A DNA stretch of 64,000 bases from Aeromonas hydrophila subsp. hydrophila ATCC 7966 (GCF_000014805.1 NC_008570.1:4517001-4581000), one strand, 5' to 3'; numbered from the stretch's first letter, positions 1 to 10,175 are shown. Made by a program: numbers and translations. The notes: generated by a model not told the origin, from the letters alone.

Positions 1-650
1 CCCGCGTTGACGAAGTAGACCATCAGCGCCAGCGAGGCGACCACGGCCAGCAGGTTCAGCTTGTGGCGATGCGGCAGCATCAGCGGCTTGGAGGAGATAA
101 GGCCACGCAGCTTGCCAAACGCCACCACGGAACCGGTGAAGGTCACCGCACCGATGAAGACGCCGAGGAAGATCTCGACCAGGTGGATGTTCAGCATGGC
201 GCCGGAGAGGTGCTCGACCTGGGCGACGCTGGCCGCCTGCTCGAACGCCGCACGGGCGGCAGCCAGGGTGGCATCCAGGTTGGAACCGACGGACACAACC
301 ACTTCAGCAGGTGCGGAGGGGTGCAGATCGATGAAGCTGTTGAAGCCCACCAGCACGGCCGCCATACCCACGAAGCTGTGCAGCACGGCCACCAGCTCGG
401 GCATCTCGGTCATCTCGACCTTGAGCGCCAGACGCACGCCGATGGCACCGCCGATCACCATGGCCAGAATGATCCAGTGCACGCCACTGGTTTCCGGGTT
501 GAACACGGTCGCGAGCAGGGCGATGGCCATCCCCGCGATACCGAACAGGTTGCCATGCTTGGCCGTCTCTTGCTTCGACAGTCCCGCGAGACTGAGGATG
601 AAGAGCACGGCGGCAACGATATAGGATGCTGTTACCAGTCCTTGAGACAC
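1..650 (-). CDS. pntB: NAD(P) transhydrogenase subunit beta, PntB (3' part cut off by window edge)
   Basis: This is the membrane beta subunit of the proton-translocating transhydrogenase, which with PntA moves hydride from NADH to NADP+ using the proton gradient. The N-terminal translation ([17 protein letters not shown] onward) tracks E. coli PntB closely, including the [10 protein letters not shown] stretch and several hydrophobic segments. A GTG start at 648-650 is chosen because the family begins at this point and a GGGGG-rich ribosome site overlaps the pntA stop 11 bases upstream. About 217 codons are present; the C-terminal NADP-binding domain lies outside the window. A segment of about 25 residues near residues 115-140 appears inserted relative to E. 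coli. It is cotranscribed with pntA. Confidence 0.95.
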   Translation of the reverse strand, partial: MSQGLVTASYIVAAVLFILSLAGLSKQETAKHGNLFGIAGMAIALLATVFNPETSGVHWIILAMVIGGAIGVRLALKVEMTEMPELVAVLHSFVGMAAVLVGFNSFIDLHPSAPAEVVVSVGSNLDATLAAARAAFEQAASVAQVEHLSGAMLNIHLVEIFLGVFIGAVTFTGSVVAFGKLRGLISSKPLMLPHRHKLNLLAVVASLALMVYFVNA

Positions 651-661
651 GTTAAACCCCC

Positions 662-2188
662 TTAATCCTTACGGAACATCTTCAGCATGCGCTGAGTGAC
701 GGTGAAGCCACCGAAGATGTTGATACTGGCAATCAGCACGGCGACGAAGGCCAATGCGGTGACCAGGGTCGACCCTTGCCCAATCTGCAGCAGGGCACCG
801 ACCACGATAATGCCGGAGATGGCATTGGTGACCGACATCAGCGGCGTGTGCAGGGCGTGAGAGACGTTCCACACCACGTAGTAACCGACCACGCAGGCCA
901 GGATGAATACGGTGAAGTGGGAGAGGAACGCCGCAGGCGCCACGGCAGCAACCCAACCGAAGGCGGCGATGCCAAGGGCACCGAACACGAACTTCTTGTT
1001 GGAGGGCTTGGCCGCTTCCTTCTTGGCGGCCGGTTTGGCGGCAGCCGGTTTTTGCGGGGCGGCAGAGACCGAGATGGCGGGCGGCGGGAAGGTCACTTCA
1101 CCGGCCTGGATCACCGTCATGTTGCGCTGCACCACGTCTTCGAAGTTGATGGCGACGTTGCCGTCCTTCTCCTTGCACATCAGCTTCATCAGGTTGACCA
1201 GGTTGGTACCGTAGAGCTGGGAGGATTGGGCAGGCAGGCGGCCCGGCAGATCGGTGTAACCGATCACCTTGACGCCGTTGCCGGTGACATGCAGTTCACC
1301 CGGCACAGTGTATTCACAGTTGCCGCCAGCCTGAGCGGCCATGTCCACGATCACCGAACCCGGCTTCATGCTGTCCACCATCTCTTTGGTGATCAGCTTG
1401 GGTGCCGGCTTGCCCGGGATCAGGGCGGTAGTGATGATGATGTCCACTTCCTTGGCTTGCTGGGCAAACAGCGCCATCTCGGCCGCGATGAACTCTTCGC
1501 TCATCACCTTGGCGTAACCGTCGGAGGAAGAGCCATCCTCGCCACCGAAGTCCAGCTTGAGGAACTCGCCACCCATGGACTCGATCTGCTCGGCCACTTC
1601 CAGACGGGTATCGAACGCACGCACGATGGCACCGAGGGAACCGGCAGTACCGATGGCGGCCAGACCGGCTACGCCGGCACCGATCACCAGGACCTTGGCG
1701 GGCGGCACCTTGCCGGCTGCGGTGATTTGGCCGGTGAAGAAGCGACCAAACTGGTGCGCGGCTTCCACCACGGCGCGATAGCCACCGATGTTGGCCATGG
1801 AGGAGAGGGCATCGAGGGACTGGGCACGGGAGATCCGCGGCACCATGTCCATCGCCATCACATTGATGTTGCGCGCGGACAGCTTCTTGACCAGCTCAGG
1901 GTTCTGGGCAGGCCAGATGAAGCTCACCAGGGTGGCACCATCTTTAATTTGTGCGATCTCGGCATCGGTCGGCGCATTGACCTTGAAGATGAGGTCGGCT
2001 TGCCAGACGCTCGGCACCACGCTGGCACCGGCAGCCTCGAAGGCGGCATCATCGAAGCTGGCCAGCAGGCCGGCACCGGCCTCGATGGCGACCTCGAAGC
2101 CGAGCTTTTTCAGCTGCTCAACGGTGGCCGGGGTCGCTGCGACCCGGGTCTCACCGGCGAGACTCTCTCTCGGTATTCCAATCTGCAT
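662..2188 (-). CDS. pntA: NAD(P) transhydrogenase subunit alpha, PntA
   Basis: PntA carries the NAD(H)-binding domain I and part of the membrane domain of proton-translocating transhydrogenase. The 508-residue product matches the usual length (510 in E. coli). It begins [16 protein letters not shown], has the nucleotide-binding [13 protein letters not shown] glycine-rich loop near residues 170-185, an Ala/Lys/Pro-rich linker near residue 395-420, and four hydrophobic helices at the C-terminus. The start at 2188 is preferred over an in-frame codon 60 bases upstream because homologues start at MQIGIP. pntB follows 11 bases downstream, so the two form an operon that supplies NADPH. Confidence 0.97.
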   Translation of the reverse strand: MQIGIPRESLAGETRVAATPATVEQLKKLGFEVAIEAGAGLLASFDDAAFEAAGASVVPSVWQADLIFKVNAPTDAEIAQIKDGATLVSFIWPAQNPELVKKLSARNINVMAMDMVPRISRAQSLDALSSMANIGGYRAVVEAAHQFGRFFTGQITAAGKVPPAKVLVIGAGVAGLAAIGTAGSLGAIVRAFDTRLEVAEQIESMGGEFLKLDFGGEDGSSSDGYAKVMSEEFIAAEMALFAQQAKEVDIIITTALIPGKPAPKLITKEMVDSMKPGSVIVDMAAQAGGNCEYTVPGELHVTGNGVKVIGYTDLPGRLPAQSSQLYGTNLVNLMKLMCKEKDGNVAINFEDVVQRNMTVIQAGEVTFPPPAISVSAAPQKPAAAKPAAKKEAAKPSNKKFVFGALGIAAFGWVAAVAPAAFLSHFTVFILACVVGYYVVWNVSHALHTPLMSVTNAISGIIVVGALLQIGQGSTLVTALAFVAVLIASINIFGGFTVTQRMLKMFRKD

Positions 2189-2695
2189 GACTATTCCCTG
2201 ATGGTTAATAAACAATCGCTGCCCAGTGTCGCATTTCTGGCGAAACAAGACATGACCAAAGTGCAGGTCACGGGCCCTTTGTTATGAAAATCAGTAGGCT
2301 TTACCTCAACCTCCTGTCATGGCCAGGCCCCCGCTTTTCAGGCGCGAAGGTGATTAGTATCAAATTTTGGAGTTTTATTACAACCGCAGTCCCGGCGGGG
2401 CGCGTACAGAATTCAGCCCGTCCCGGACCATGATTTAAAAAAACAAACCAAATTAGCGACTTATACCAGTAAAAAGCGCTGGAAAAAGTGATCCAACCAG
2501 TCAAAAAAAATGTTTTACCGGCCCTCTATCTTAGCGCTTTTTGTTCTTACGAAATCCGCACGGATCACAGATATCGGGCCGAAAACGAAAAAAGTAACTG
2601 TTTTGTAACAGACAAGGGGCCGGCTACCCGCCAAATGAGCGGATCCGGCCCCTGCTATTTAATCGTTTCGATGGTGACGGACCAGTGCGCCCCGC
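2189..2695. other. pntA-yqhD intergenic region
   Basis: About 500 bases without a convincing gene. It must hold the pntAB promoter, read leftwards, but I see no clear consensus hexamers. It is AT-rich between 2340 and 2600, and the only open frame in it (2301-2504, minus) lacks a ribosome site and familiar composition. A GC-rich hairpin near its right end is listed separately. Confidence 0.5.
2615..2654 (-). terminator. Hairpin downstream of yqhD
   Basis: GGGGCCGG at 2616-2623 pairs with CCGGCCCC at 2646-2653. On the minus strand it follows the yqhD stop by about 40 bases and is trailed by a T-rich but interrupted run, so it is a plausible, not ideal, terminator. Confidence 0.5.
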
Positions 2696-3859
2696 TTACC
2701 AGGCCGCCTCATAAATATGCTGGCTCTGCACCAGGTCGATATCGCCGTGCTCGCCGATGGCGGTCATGCCATGTTCCGCCAGCTTGCCGAGCAGGGTATC
2801 AATTCCTGCGTCCGCCACGCCGTAATCCCGCAGCCGGGTCTTGACCCCCATCCGCTCGAAGAAGTCGCGGGTGGCGGCGATGGCGCCATCGATGCGCTCC
2901 GCTTCACTGCCGCTGCGCAGATCCCACACTCGCTCGGCGTATTGCAGCAGCTTGGCGTGTTTCTGCTGGCGCTTGGCCTGCAGCAGGGCCGGCAGCACCA
3001 CCGCCAGGGTCTGGGCGTGGTCAAGGCCGTGCAGGGCGGTGATCTCGTGGCCCAGCATGTGGGTCGCCCAGTCCTGCGGTACGCCGGCCCCGATCAGGCC
3101 GTTCAGCGCCAGGGTGGCGCTCCACATGATGTTGGCGCGCACCTCGTAGTTTTCCGGTTCCACCAGCGCCTTGGGGCCTTCTTCCAGCAGGGTCAGCAGC
3201 AGACCTTCGGCGAAGCGATCCTGCACCTTGGCGTTGACCGGATAGGTGAGGTACTGCTCCAGAATGTGGATGAAGGCATCCACCACCCCGTTGGCCACCT
3301 GGCGGGCCGGCAGGGTGTAGGTCAGCACCGGATCAAGCACGGCGAAGCGCGGCATCACGAAGGGCGAGAAGAAGTGCACCTTGTCGCCGCTGCTGCGACG
3401 GGTCACCACGGCGCCCATGTTCATCTCGGAGCCGGTGGCCGGCAGGGTCAGCACGGCGCCGAGCGGGATGGCGGAACGCACTTCGTTGCCCACGGTCTCG
3501 AGGATGTGCCAGGGATCCCGGCTCTCGTCGTAATGGGCCGCTGCGGCGATAAACTTGGTGCCGTCGAGCACGGAGCCGCCGCCGACGGCCAGCAGGAAGT
3601 CGACCCGCTCGGCGCGGGCCAGCTCGACCGCTCCCATCAGGGTTTCATAGGTGGGGTTGGGCTCGATGCCACCGAATTCAAACAGGGTCATGCCGGCCAG
3701 CTCGCTGCGGATCTGGGCCAGCAGACCGCTGCGCACCACGCTGCCACCACCGTAGGTGATGAGGATGCGGGCATCGCGCGGCAGCTGTTCACGCAGCTGG
3801 GCGACCTGGCCCTTGCCGAACAGGATCTTGGTCGGGGTATGCAGGGTAAAGTTGTTCAT
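2696..3859 (-). CDS. yqhD: NADPH-dependent aldehyde reductase / alcohol dehydrogenase YqhD
   Basis: An iron/zinc-type group III alcohol dehydrogenase that reduces toxic short-chain aldehydes with NADPH in the cytoplasm. The 387-residue product equals E. coli YqhD in length and aligns throughout: MNNFTLHTPTKILFGKG at the start, GGGSVLDGTKF cofactor loop near residue 94-104, and metal-ligand region with VVDAFIH and the HMLGHE...HGLDH histidines (about residues 265-281). The ATG at 3859 is used because an AAAGG ribosome site sits 8 bases upstream; nearer upstream ATGs would be too close to it. A divergent AraC-type gene lies 146 bases away, as in E. coli yqhC-yqhD, so aldehyde-induced activation is likely. 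Confidence 0.95.
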   Translation of the reverse strand: MNNFTLHTPTKILFGKGQVAQLREQLPRDARILITYGGGSVVRSGLLAQIRSELAGMTLFEFGGIEPNPTYETLMGAVELARAERVDFLLAVGGGSVLDGTKFIAAAAHYDESRDPWHILETVGNEVRSAIPLGAVLTLPATGSEMNMGAVVTRRSSGDKVHFFSPFVMPRFAVLDPVLTYTLPARQVANGVVDAFIHILEQYLTYPVNAKVQDRFAEGLLLTLLEEGPKALVEPENYEVRANIMWSATLALNGLIGAGVPQDWATHMLGHEITALHGLDHAQTLAVVLPALLQAKRQQKHAKLLQYAERVWDLRSGSEAERIDGAIAATRDFFERMGVKTRLRDYGVADAGIDTLLGKLAEHGMTAIGEHGDIDLVQSQHIYEAAW

Positions 3860-4005
3860 CGACATTGCCTTTGTGAGTATCTGGCGGCCAGGCCGCAAAA
3901 ATGTGATTGCATTTTTCTCCAGACAACCAATACCATCAAGGCAACATCCTGCTTTATTTTTGCCTATTCCTACAAAGCAGCCAAAACAGAACCCAAGAGC
4001 ATCCC

Positions 4006-4908
4006 ATGCAGACCCGCTACACCGATCTCGCCGCCAAGCTGGCCCGCCACGTCACCGCCCCCGGCATCACCCCCTCGCCGGTGGATCAGGTGAGCCTCAT
4101 CTACACCACCGAATACCACGGCCGCACCCCGGTGCTCTATCAGCCGCGGATGATCGTGATCCTGCAGGGGCACAAGGTGGGCTATCTGGCGGACCAGGTG
4201 TTTCGCTACGACCCCAACCACTACCTGCTGATGACCCTGCCGCTGCCCTGCGAGTGCGAGTGCTTCGCCTCCCCCGAGCAGCCCCTCATCGGCTTCTCCC
4301 TCGAGATCAACCTGGTGACCCTGCAGGAGTTGCTGCTGGAGCTGGGGGATGCCCTGCCCGCCCCCACCCCGCAAAAGAGCGGCGTGCACTCGGTGCCCCT
4401 GTCGGAGGCCATGTTCTGCGCCGCCGAGCGGCTGATCGACCTGATGGACAAACCCCACCACGCCAGAGTGCTGGGGCCGCAGACGGTGCGGGAGATGCTG
4501 TTCTACGCCCTGCACGAGGGGGGCGGCCCGGCGTTGCAGGCGCTCGCCAATCGCCACAACCATGTGGGCCAGATTGCCCGGGTGCTGCGTATGATAGAGT
4601 CGCGTTACGCCGACAACCTGACCATGGAGGAGCTGGCGCGGGAGGTGAACATGAGCGTCTCCGCCTTCCACCACCACTTCAAGGCGGTCACCGCCACCTC
4701 GCCGCTGCAGTACATCAAGTCGTTTCGCCTCCACAAGGCGCGGATGATGATGCTGCACGACGGCATCAAGGCGGGCACCGCGGCAACCAGGGTCGGCTAC
4801 GAGAGCAACTCCCAGTTCAGCCGGGAGTACAAGCGCTTCTTCGGCAGCACGCCGACGGATCAGGCCTCCCGCTTTCGGGAAGGCCAGCTGCGCATCATAG
4901 AGGGATAA
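4006..4908 (+). CDS. AraC-family transcriptional regulator, YqhC-like
   Basis: A 300-residue regulator with an N-terminal cupin-like AraC_N sensing region (RMIVILQGHKVGYL near residue 47) and a C-terminal pair of helix-turn-helix motifs (MEELAREVNMSVSAFHHHFK near residues 207-226, then a second around residues 250-275). It is transcribed divergently from yqhD, the same arrangement as the E. coli activator YqhC, so I infer it activates yqhD and perhaps the lipocalin gene 17 bases downstream. The start at 4006 is taken from family alignment (MQTRYTDLA); the open frame continues upstream but reads as non-homologous low-quality sequence. Confidence 0.88.
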   Translation: MQTRYTDLAAKLARHVTAPGITPSPVDQVSLIYTTEYHGRTPVLYQPRMIVILQGHKVGYLADQVFRYDPNHYLLMTLPLPCECECFASPEQPLIGFSLEINLVTLQELLLELGDALPAPTPQKSGVHSVPLSEAMFCAAERLIDLMDKPHHARVLGPQTVREMLFYALHEGGGPALQALANRHNHVGQIARVLRMIESRYADNLTMEELAREVNMSVSAFHHHFKAVTATSPLQYIKSFRLHKARMMMLHDGIKAGTAATRVGYESNSQFSREYKRFFGSTPTDQASRFREGQLRIIEG

Positions 4909-4925
4909 CCAGAGAGGAATTGTTC

Positions 4926-5438
4926 ATGCGTGCACTGCTTTGTCTGCTCACCGCCTGCCTGCTGACGGCCTGTACCGGCCTCGCCGACGGCATCCGCCCC
5001 ATTACCGGCTTCCAGCTCGACCGCTACCTCGGCACCTGGTACGAGATCGCCCGCCTCGACCACGGTTTCGAGCGCGGACTGGAGCAGGTGAGCGCCACCT
5101 ACAGCCTGCGCGACGACGGCGGGGTCAAGGTGCTCAACCGCGGCAAGCAGAGTGACGGCAGCTGGCGTGAAGCCGAGGGCAAGGCCTACTTCGTCGACAA
5201 ACCGGATGAGGCACGGCTCAAGGTGAGCTTCTTCGGCCCCTTCTACGGTGGCTACAACGTCATCGAACTGGATCCCGATTACCAGCTCTCGCTGGTGACC
5301 AGCTACAACCACGACTATCTCTGGATCCTCGCCCGCTCACCCAATCCGCCCAAGGAGAAGGTGGACGCCCTGGTCGCCAAGGCGAAGTCGCTAGGTTTTG
5401 CCACCGATCAGCTGATCTGGGTCAAGCAGACCCATTGA
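4926..5438 (+). CDS. blc: Outer-membrane lipocalin lipoprotein, Blc-like
   Basis: Bacterial lipocalins are membrane-anchored beta barrels that bind lysophospholipids or other hydrophobic ligands. The 170-residue product has a lipoprotein signal with lipobox LLTAC (modified Cys16), the first structurally conserved lipocalin motif GTWYEIARLDHGFERG near residues 36-52, and the C-terminal LWILARSP motif. An AGAGGAA ribosome site precedes the ATG. It lies 17 bases after the AraC-family gene and is followed by a strong terminator, so the two are probably cotranscribed; aldehyde stress and membrane damage may link them, though that is inference. Confidence 0.93.
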   Translation: MRALLCLLTACLLTACTGLADGIRPITGFQLDRYLGTWYEIARLDHGFERGLEQVSATYSLRDDGGVKVLNRGKQSDGSWREAEGKAYFVDKPDEARLKVSFFGPFYGGYNVIELDPDYQLSLVTSYNHDYLWILARSPNPPKEKVDALVAKAKSLGFATDQLIWVKQTH

Positions 5439-5455
5439 GCCTGTCGTGAAACAAG

Positions 5456-5483
5456 AAAGGGCAGCCCGCGGGCTGCCCTTTTT
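5456..5483 (+). terminator. Rho-independent terminator after blc
   Basis: GGGCAGCCC and GGGCTGCCC form a 9-pair stem at 5459-5478 followed by TTTTT. An A-run on the other side lets it also serve the converging chemoreceptor gene. Confidence 0.9.
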
Positions 5484-5503
5484 CATGGACGTTCGCCTGA
5501 TGA

Positions 5504-7396
5504 TCAGAGCCGGAAGCGGCCGATCTCCTGCTCCAGCCGCTCGGTCAGCCCCTTCAGCTCGGCTGCCTGCGCCGCCTCCTGATTGGCCTGCTCGGCCAGC
5601 TCCTGGGAGACGTGGCGGATGTTCTCGGTGTTGCGGCTGATCTCGCTGGTGACCGAGGTCTGCTCTTCGGCCGCCGCCGCAATCTGGGTCGCCATGTCGC
5701 TGATGGCACCGATCGCCTCGTTGATCTGCCCCAGGCTCAGGTTGGCGGACTCCGCGTCCTCCACGCTGGTGCCCGCCAGCTGGCGGCTGGTCTCCATGCC
5801 GCTCACCGCCCGGCGGGTGGTCTGCTGCAGGGTCTCGATCATCTGCTGGATCTCGTCGGTGGAGTCGTGGGTGCGGCGCGACAGCACCCGCACCTCGTCC
5901 GCCACCACCGCGAAACCGCGGCCCTGCTCACCGGCCCGGGCTGCCTCGATGGCGGCGTTGAGCGCCAGCAGGTTGGTCTGCTCGGCAATGCCGCTGATGG
6001 TGGCCAGAATGCCGCTGATCTTCTGGGCGTGGGCATCCAGCTCCACGATGATCTGGCTGGCATCGGCCACTTCGTCCGCGAGCCCCGTGATGCTGCGCTG
6101 GCTCTGACCGACCTGCGACTGGCCGGCGACCGCCAGCTTGACCGCATCGCCCGAGGTGGTGGCGGCAAACTCGGCGTTGCCGGCGATCTCCTGAGTGGCG
6201 GAGGCCATCTCGGTCACCGCGGTCGCCACCATCACGATCTCGTCCTGCTGCTGGCGCACCCGCTGGCTGCGGGACTGGGCCCCGGCTGCCTGGGCGCGGG
6301 ACTGGGCCGCCAGCTCGACGGTGACATCCCGCAGCCGGCTGACGATGCCGTGCAGCCGCGCCACGAACTGGTTGAAGCTCTCCGCCAGCTGACCCACCTC
6401 ATCCTTGCTGCGGGTGTTGATGTGCACCGTGAGGTCCCCCTCGCCGTGAGCGATGTCGTGCAGCGCGCCAGCCACCCGGCCCAGATCGGCAAACAGATAC
6501 TTGAACATGGCGGTGAGCAGGGCGCTGAACACCAGCATCAGCACCAGAGTCAGCCCCACCAGCTGCCACAGCAGGGAGGCGAGCGGCGCCTCCAGCACGT
6601 CGCGATACATCACTATGGCCAGCAGCCAGTCGGTGCCCGCCACCGGCTGCACCGCCAGCAGCACGTCACGCCCGTCCAGGGTGGCGGCGTGCAGCTCGTT
6701 GTTCTCGCGGCCCCACTGCTGGAAGGTGGCCGCCGACAGGTCGGGAGAGAGCTCACCAATCTGCTTGAGCGCCAGCTCCTTGTTGGGATGGCCGACGATG
6801 AGGCCGCTGCTGTCGAGCAGCATGGCGTACCCCTCGCCCTGCACCTGCATCGCCAGCACCTCGTCGATCAGCTTGTCGAGCGCCAGGTTGGCCCCCACGG
6901 CGCCGACCAGTTCGCCCTGATGGAGCACCGGCTCGGAGAGGGTGACCACCAGCTTCTGCATGGTGACGCTGACATAGGGGGCGGTGACGATGAGCTGCCC
7001 CGCCTTCACCGCATCCTGATACCAGGGGCGCTCGCGCGGGTCATAGTTGCCGGTGTTGAGGGAGGGGTCCTGGCGGGTCATCACCCCCTGGGTCGAGCCA
7101 AAGTAGGTGAGCCCGAACCCACCCGAGGTGTAGGCCTGCTTCAGGTGGGGCACCAGCTCGGCCTGCGGGTTGTCGGCGATCAGGTTCACCAGCGCGTGCA
7201 CCGTGTTCTTGCGATCCGCCATCCAGTCGCCGATGGCGACCGAGTAGGCGTGGCCATAGTTGACCGCCTCGCTCTGGATGGCGCTCATGGTGCGGGATTT
7301 GAGGGTGTGAAAGGCAACGATGCCGAGCAGTGAGGCCATCAGCAGCACCACCCCCAGACTGGTGGCCAGCAGCTTGCCGCGCAACGAAAGTGTCAT
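5504..7396 (-). CDS. Methyl-accepting chemotaxis protein with dCache-type sensor
   Basis: A 630-residue transmembrane chemoreceptor. Order of parts: transmembrane helix near residues 9-29, periplasmic double-Cache domain to about 270 (motif [15 protein letters not shown] near residue 118-132), second membrane helix near 275-298, HAMP to about 350, then the cytoplasmic signalling hairpin with [20 protein letters not shown] near residue 480. The Cache motif resembles amino-acid-binding dCache_1 receptors, but where many have an aspartate after the second GxVG turn this one reads [10 protein letters not shown]; ligand class is therefore uncertain. No CheR/CheB pentapeptide is seen at the C-terminus (ends IGRFRL). 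It is monocistronic. Confidence 0.93.
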   Translation of the reverse strand: MTLSLRGKLLATSLGVVLLMASLLGIVAFHTLKSRTMSAIQSEAVNYGHAYSVAIGDWMADRKNTVHALVNLIADNPQAELVPHLKQAYTSGGFGLTYFGSTQGVMTRQDPSLNTGNYDPRERPWYQDAVKAGQLIVTAPYVSVTMQKLVVTLSEPVLHQGELVGAVGANLALDKLIDEVLAMQVQGEGYAMLLDSSGLIVGHPNKELALKQIGELSPDLSAATFQQWGRENNELHAATLDGRDVLLAVQPVAGTDWLLAIVMYRDVLEAPLASLLWQLVGLTLVLMLVFSALLTAMFKYLFADLGRVAGALHDIAHGEGDLTVHINTRSKDEVGQLAESFNQFVARLHGIVSRLRDVTVELAAQSRAQAAGAQSRSQRVRQQQDEIVMVATAVTEMASATQEIAGNAEFAATTSGDAVKLAVAGQSQVGQSQRSITGLADEVADASQIIVELDAHAQKISGILATISGIAEQTNLLALNAAIEAARAGEQGRGFAVVADEVRVLSRRTHDSTDEIQQMIETLQQTTRRAVSGMETSRQLAGTSVEDAESANLSLGQINEAIGAISDMATQIAAAAEEQTSVTSEISRNTENIRHVSQELAEQANQEAAQAAELKGLTERLEQEIGRFRL

Positions 7397-7605
7397 GACT
7401 ACGGATCCTTGTTGTTGTGACGGGCCAGGGAGAGACCCTTATTTAATCAAGGCTATCGGCCACATGCTGAACAGACTTTAGTGAATCCCATTATTTTTAC
7501 ATCTATCAACAACAGAACCCGCTACTCGTCATTACTGGATCGCTATTCCATGCTGCTGACAACCCCCATGAAAGAGCCAAAAAGCAGCTACCCATGACAA
7601 CAACA

Positions 7606-7625
7606 AGGCCGCCCGCAGGCGGCCT
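7606..7625 (-). terminator. Terminator after the PSD-like decarboxylase gene
   Basis: AGGCCGCC and GGCGGCCT form a compact stem with a CGCA-type loop, followed on the minus strand by TTGTTGTTGT. It lies 21 bases beyond the stop at 7647. Confidence 0.75.
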
Positions 7626-7646
7626 CCCATTCTCTGCCCGGCAGGG

Positions 7647-9017
7647 CTACTTGACCCGGGCGATGGCGGTGTTGAGCCGCATATTGGTCGCATCCAGCCC
7701 TGGGATCTGGCCATGGAAGTCGAACTCCAGCCTGACGCCGGGGCGGAACAGCAGACAGTGGGTGGAACCGCCGAAGTGGAACATGCCGAGCGGATCCCCC
7801 TTCTGCACCCGATCCCCCGCCTGCACCGTGATCTCGCAGCTCGACACCTCGGCCATCCCCACCGGCACCACGCACATCAGGCCGATTTTGGGGTTGTCGG
7901 CCTCGATGAAGATGAGTGCCCGGGTTGCCACCGAGGTGAGGAACGGCTGGGAATTGTTGGGGGCGCTGGGATCCGCCCCCTGCGGGTCGGCAAAGCCTTC
8001 GAACTGGTTTTCCAGATAGTAGGTGCCGTTGACGATGCGCACCTTGCGGATGGTGCCGCTCACCGGGCTGTGCCAGCGGTGGTAGCTGAGCGCGCTGAGG
8101 AAGGCCTGGTAGACGGTGCCGCCTTCGAAACGGGGCGCCAGATCGTCAAAATCGAGCATGTTGTCCAGCGAATAGGGCTGCCCCTTGAGCCAGAACTGAT
8201 CGCTGCGGCTCACCTCCTTGCGCACCTGCAGCGGCGCCGATTCGCAGGCGTTGACGATGACACCGTCATCCGTCGGTGCAGATACCGGCCGCACCCCGGC
8301 CCGAAAACGGCGGGTGAAGAAGTCGTCCCAGCAGCTGAACCCGTGGTATTCGGCCGCCGGCTCGCACTCGAAGATCTGCTCGAAGCTGCCCGGCGTGGGG
8401 TTGGGCCCCTCCCCGACCGCCTCGTTCGCCACCTTGACCATCTCGGCCTTGGCCACCTTGCCGAGCCAGGGCACCACCAGGGTCTCCTGATCCAGCCGGC
8501 TGACCGGTTCATTCAATACATAGCGGGAAGCCGGGCTTTGCAGGAACTGGGCCCAGTAGTCGAGGATCTTCTTGAACTGCTGGTTGATCAGGGCGTTGGC
8601 AAAGAAGTGATAGCCAGACTGGGTGGCCATGGGCCAGTCGAGCAGAGCATTGATGGGAAAGCCGATGAGACCGGATGGCTCGTGGCTGGGGATGTCCTGA
8701 TACGCCTCGGGCGCCGTGGTCATGATGCCGTTGAGCAGCCCCAGGAACTCCTCGAACGAGCGTACCTCCGGCTGACCGAGCGGGGTCAGGTGCTTGTGGC
8801 GCCAGGCTTCCTTGAACATGGCTTCGGCCTGGGCATGCAGCGCAGGGTTGGCATGGACCAGATCCCGCAGCTCGGCGATGGGTGGCACCAGCGCCCGCGG
8901 CTGCTGGGTCACGTAGTGCTTGATGCGCCGGATCCAGCGCTCGATATGGGCGCCATCGCGGGGGATCCAGCCACCGGGACGGGACTTGTTCAATCGGGTT
9001 TCAACTGCCTTGTTCAT
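7647..9017 (-). CDS. Phosphatidylserine-decarboxylase-like pyruvoyl enzyme (PSDC plus PS_Dcarbxylase domains)
   Basis: The 456-residue product is much longer than housekeeping Psd (about 290-320). The N-terminal 170 residues resemble the PSDC-associated domain found in this longer family; the C-terminal part carries the self-cleaving motif HFGGSTHCLLF near residue 420, where the serine would become the pyruvoyl group. The long family includes fungal PsiD-type decarboxylases that act on free aromatic amino acids, so the substrate need not be phosphatidylserine. There is no membrane segment. The start has a GAGAG-containing ribosome site (AGGAGAGCGAACC) upstream. It stands alone between terminators, and I cannot assign a substrate from context. 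Confidence 0.8.
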   Translation of the reverse strand: MNKAVETRLNKSRPGGWIPRDGAHIERWIRRIKHYVTQQPRALVPPIAELRDLVHANPALHAQAEAMFKEAWRHKHLTPLGQPEVRSFEEFLGLLNGIMTTAPEAYQDIPSHEPSGLIGFPINALLDWPMATQSGYHFFANALINQQFKKILDYWAQFLQSPASRYVLNEPVSRLDQETLVVPWLGKVAKAEMVKVANEAVGEGPNPTPGSFEQIFECEPAAEYHGFSCWDDFFTRRFRAGVRPVSAPTDDGVIVNACESAPLQVRKEVSRSDQFWLKGQPYSLDNMLDFDDLAPRFEGGTVYQAFLSALSYHRWHSPVSGTIRKVRIVNGTYYLENQFEGFADPQGADPSAPNNSQPFLTSVATRALIFIEADNPKIGLMCVVPVGMAEVSSCEITVQAGDRVQKGDPLGMFHFGGSTHCLLFRPGVRLEFDFHGQIPGLDATNMRLNTAIARVK

Positions 9018-9277
9018 GGTTCGCTCTCCTCAGCTGATGTTCACGCCCACAATCCACGGCTTGAGCATTGAGTGCCGGCCTGCCAACGGCATGCCAGGGC
9101 ACCGACCCTGTTATGTAGCACAGGGAGCGCGGCGGGACGATTGCCAGAAACGACAGGGCAAACCGGCGCAACAACGACTAGCGGTCGGGAGGAACGAGTA
9201 CAACGGGAGGAAGCGCCCTGCTACAGCAGTCGGGGCAAGGGACGATGGGAAAAAATGGGAGGCCCGGAAAAGCGAAA

Positions 9278-9298
9278 AGCCAGCTCAATGAGCTGGCT
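9278..9298 (-). terminator. Terminator of tRNA-Trp
   Basis: A nearly perfect dyad, AGCCAGCTCA against TGAGCTGGCT, lies 11 bases beyond the tRNA 3' end and is followed on the minus strand by TTTTCGCTTTTC. Confidence 0.8.
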
Positions 9299-9309
9299 TC
9301 TCTGAAAAA

Positions 9310-9386
9310 TGGCAGGGGCGGCAGGACTCGAACCCGCAACCATCGGTTTTGGAGACCGCTGTTCTACCAATTGGAACTACGCCCCT
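9310..9386 (-). tRNA. tRNA-Trp (CCA anticodon)
   Basis: The minus strand reads AGGGGCGTAGTTC... and folds as a 77-base cloverleaf including encoded CCA. The acceptor stem AGGGGCG pairs with CGCCCCT, the T-loop is GGTTCGAGTC, and the anticodon loop CTCCAAA gives anticodon CCA. It closely resembles E. coli trpT. Confidence 0.96.
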
Positions 9387-9594
9387 GCAACAAACGAGGC
9401 GAATTATACAAAGCCGGGATCAAAGGTAAAGGCTTTTTTCTCACTTTCGGTGCGATTGCACAAAGGACGAGCAGATCTGGTCACTTTTTGCAGCCAAAGG
9501 GGGTAACTCGCTGTATTTACAGCCTTGTTTGGGTAGGAAAGCAGCGGCAATGGGGGTAGGGTGAAGAGGTGGCCAGGCAATGAGGAGGCTGCTC

Positions 9595-10137
9595 ATGCTC
9601 AATTATCGGTTACTTCAACAACTTGCACCGCTCAACTTCCGGGATGAGAGCAAAACCGAGGCCCTGCCGGACTATCTGGCACGGGTCGCCCCGCTGGTGC
9701 CCTTCATTCCCGACAATGTGCTCTCCCAGTGGATTTACCGCCATTGGCGCGGTTTTGAATCCAACTGGAGCTTTATCGATCTCGCCCGCCACCAGTTCGA
9801 GTGTGAAAGCTGGCCCACCGCCAAGATCATCGAGCAGACCGGCTCCCGCCATATGGAGGTGGTCGAACGCTGGGGCGAGATGCTGAGGCACAACCGTTAC
9901 GTCCGTCGCTCCTGGCTCGGGGAGTACATGCTGAGCCAGGGCACCTGGTCCGAACCCATCATAGTGCTGGCATCGGCAGCGGGCAGCAGCTACCCGGACG
10001 GTCACCCGCTGCCACAACCCTATTGCCTGCTGGAGGGGCACCACAGACTCGCCTATCTGCGCAGCATGGCCGAAGATGCACAGCCATTGCAGGCCGAACA
10101 CCAGGTGTGGGTTTGCCGGCCAGTTCACGACAGTTAA
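9595..10137 (+). CDS. Hypothetical protein with LEGHHRLAYL motif
   Basis: A 180-residue cytoplasmic protein of unknown function. The ATG at 9595 is preferred over 9580 because AGGAGG at 9583-9588 lies 6 bases before it. The product is rich in Trp, Arg and His and has no signal or membrane segment. Near residues 143-156 it has LLEGHHRLAYLRSM, reminiscent of the (D/E)GHHR motif of ParB/sulfiredoxin-fold proteins that bind or hydrolyse nucleotides, but the rest does not let me assign it. It stands between tRNA-Trp and the pyrBI leader, with its own spacing on both sides. Confidence 0.75.
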   Translation: MLNYRLLQQLAPLNFRDESKTEALPDYLARVAPLVPFIPDNVLSQWIYRHWRGFESNWSFIDLARHQFECESWPTAKIIEQTGSRHMEVVERWGEMLRHNRYVRRSWLGEYMLSQGTWSEPIIVLASAAGSSYPDGHPLPQPYCLLEGHHRLAYLRSMAEDAQPLQAEHQVWVCRPVHDS

Positions 10138-10175
10138 ACGTTTTTCCGCGTAAATCTTGCCTTTAAAATAAATTT

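Noticed and set aside
2301..2504. 67-codon minus-strand frame in the pntA-yqhD spacer
   Set aside because: No ribosome site, no recognisable features, in AT-rich DNA where short frames are cheap.
5504..7396. Chemoreceptor as a certain amino-acid receptor
   Set aside because: The RPWY-type dCache motif is suggestive, but the downstream acidic ligand position appears to be Asn by eye, so a ligand class is not claimed.
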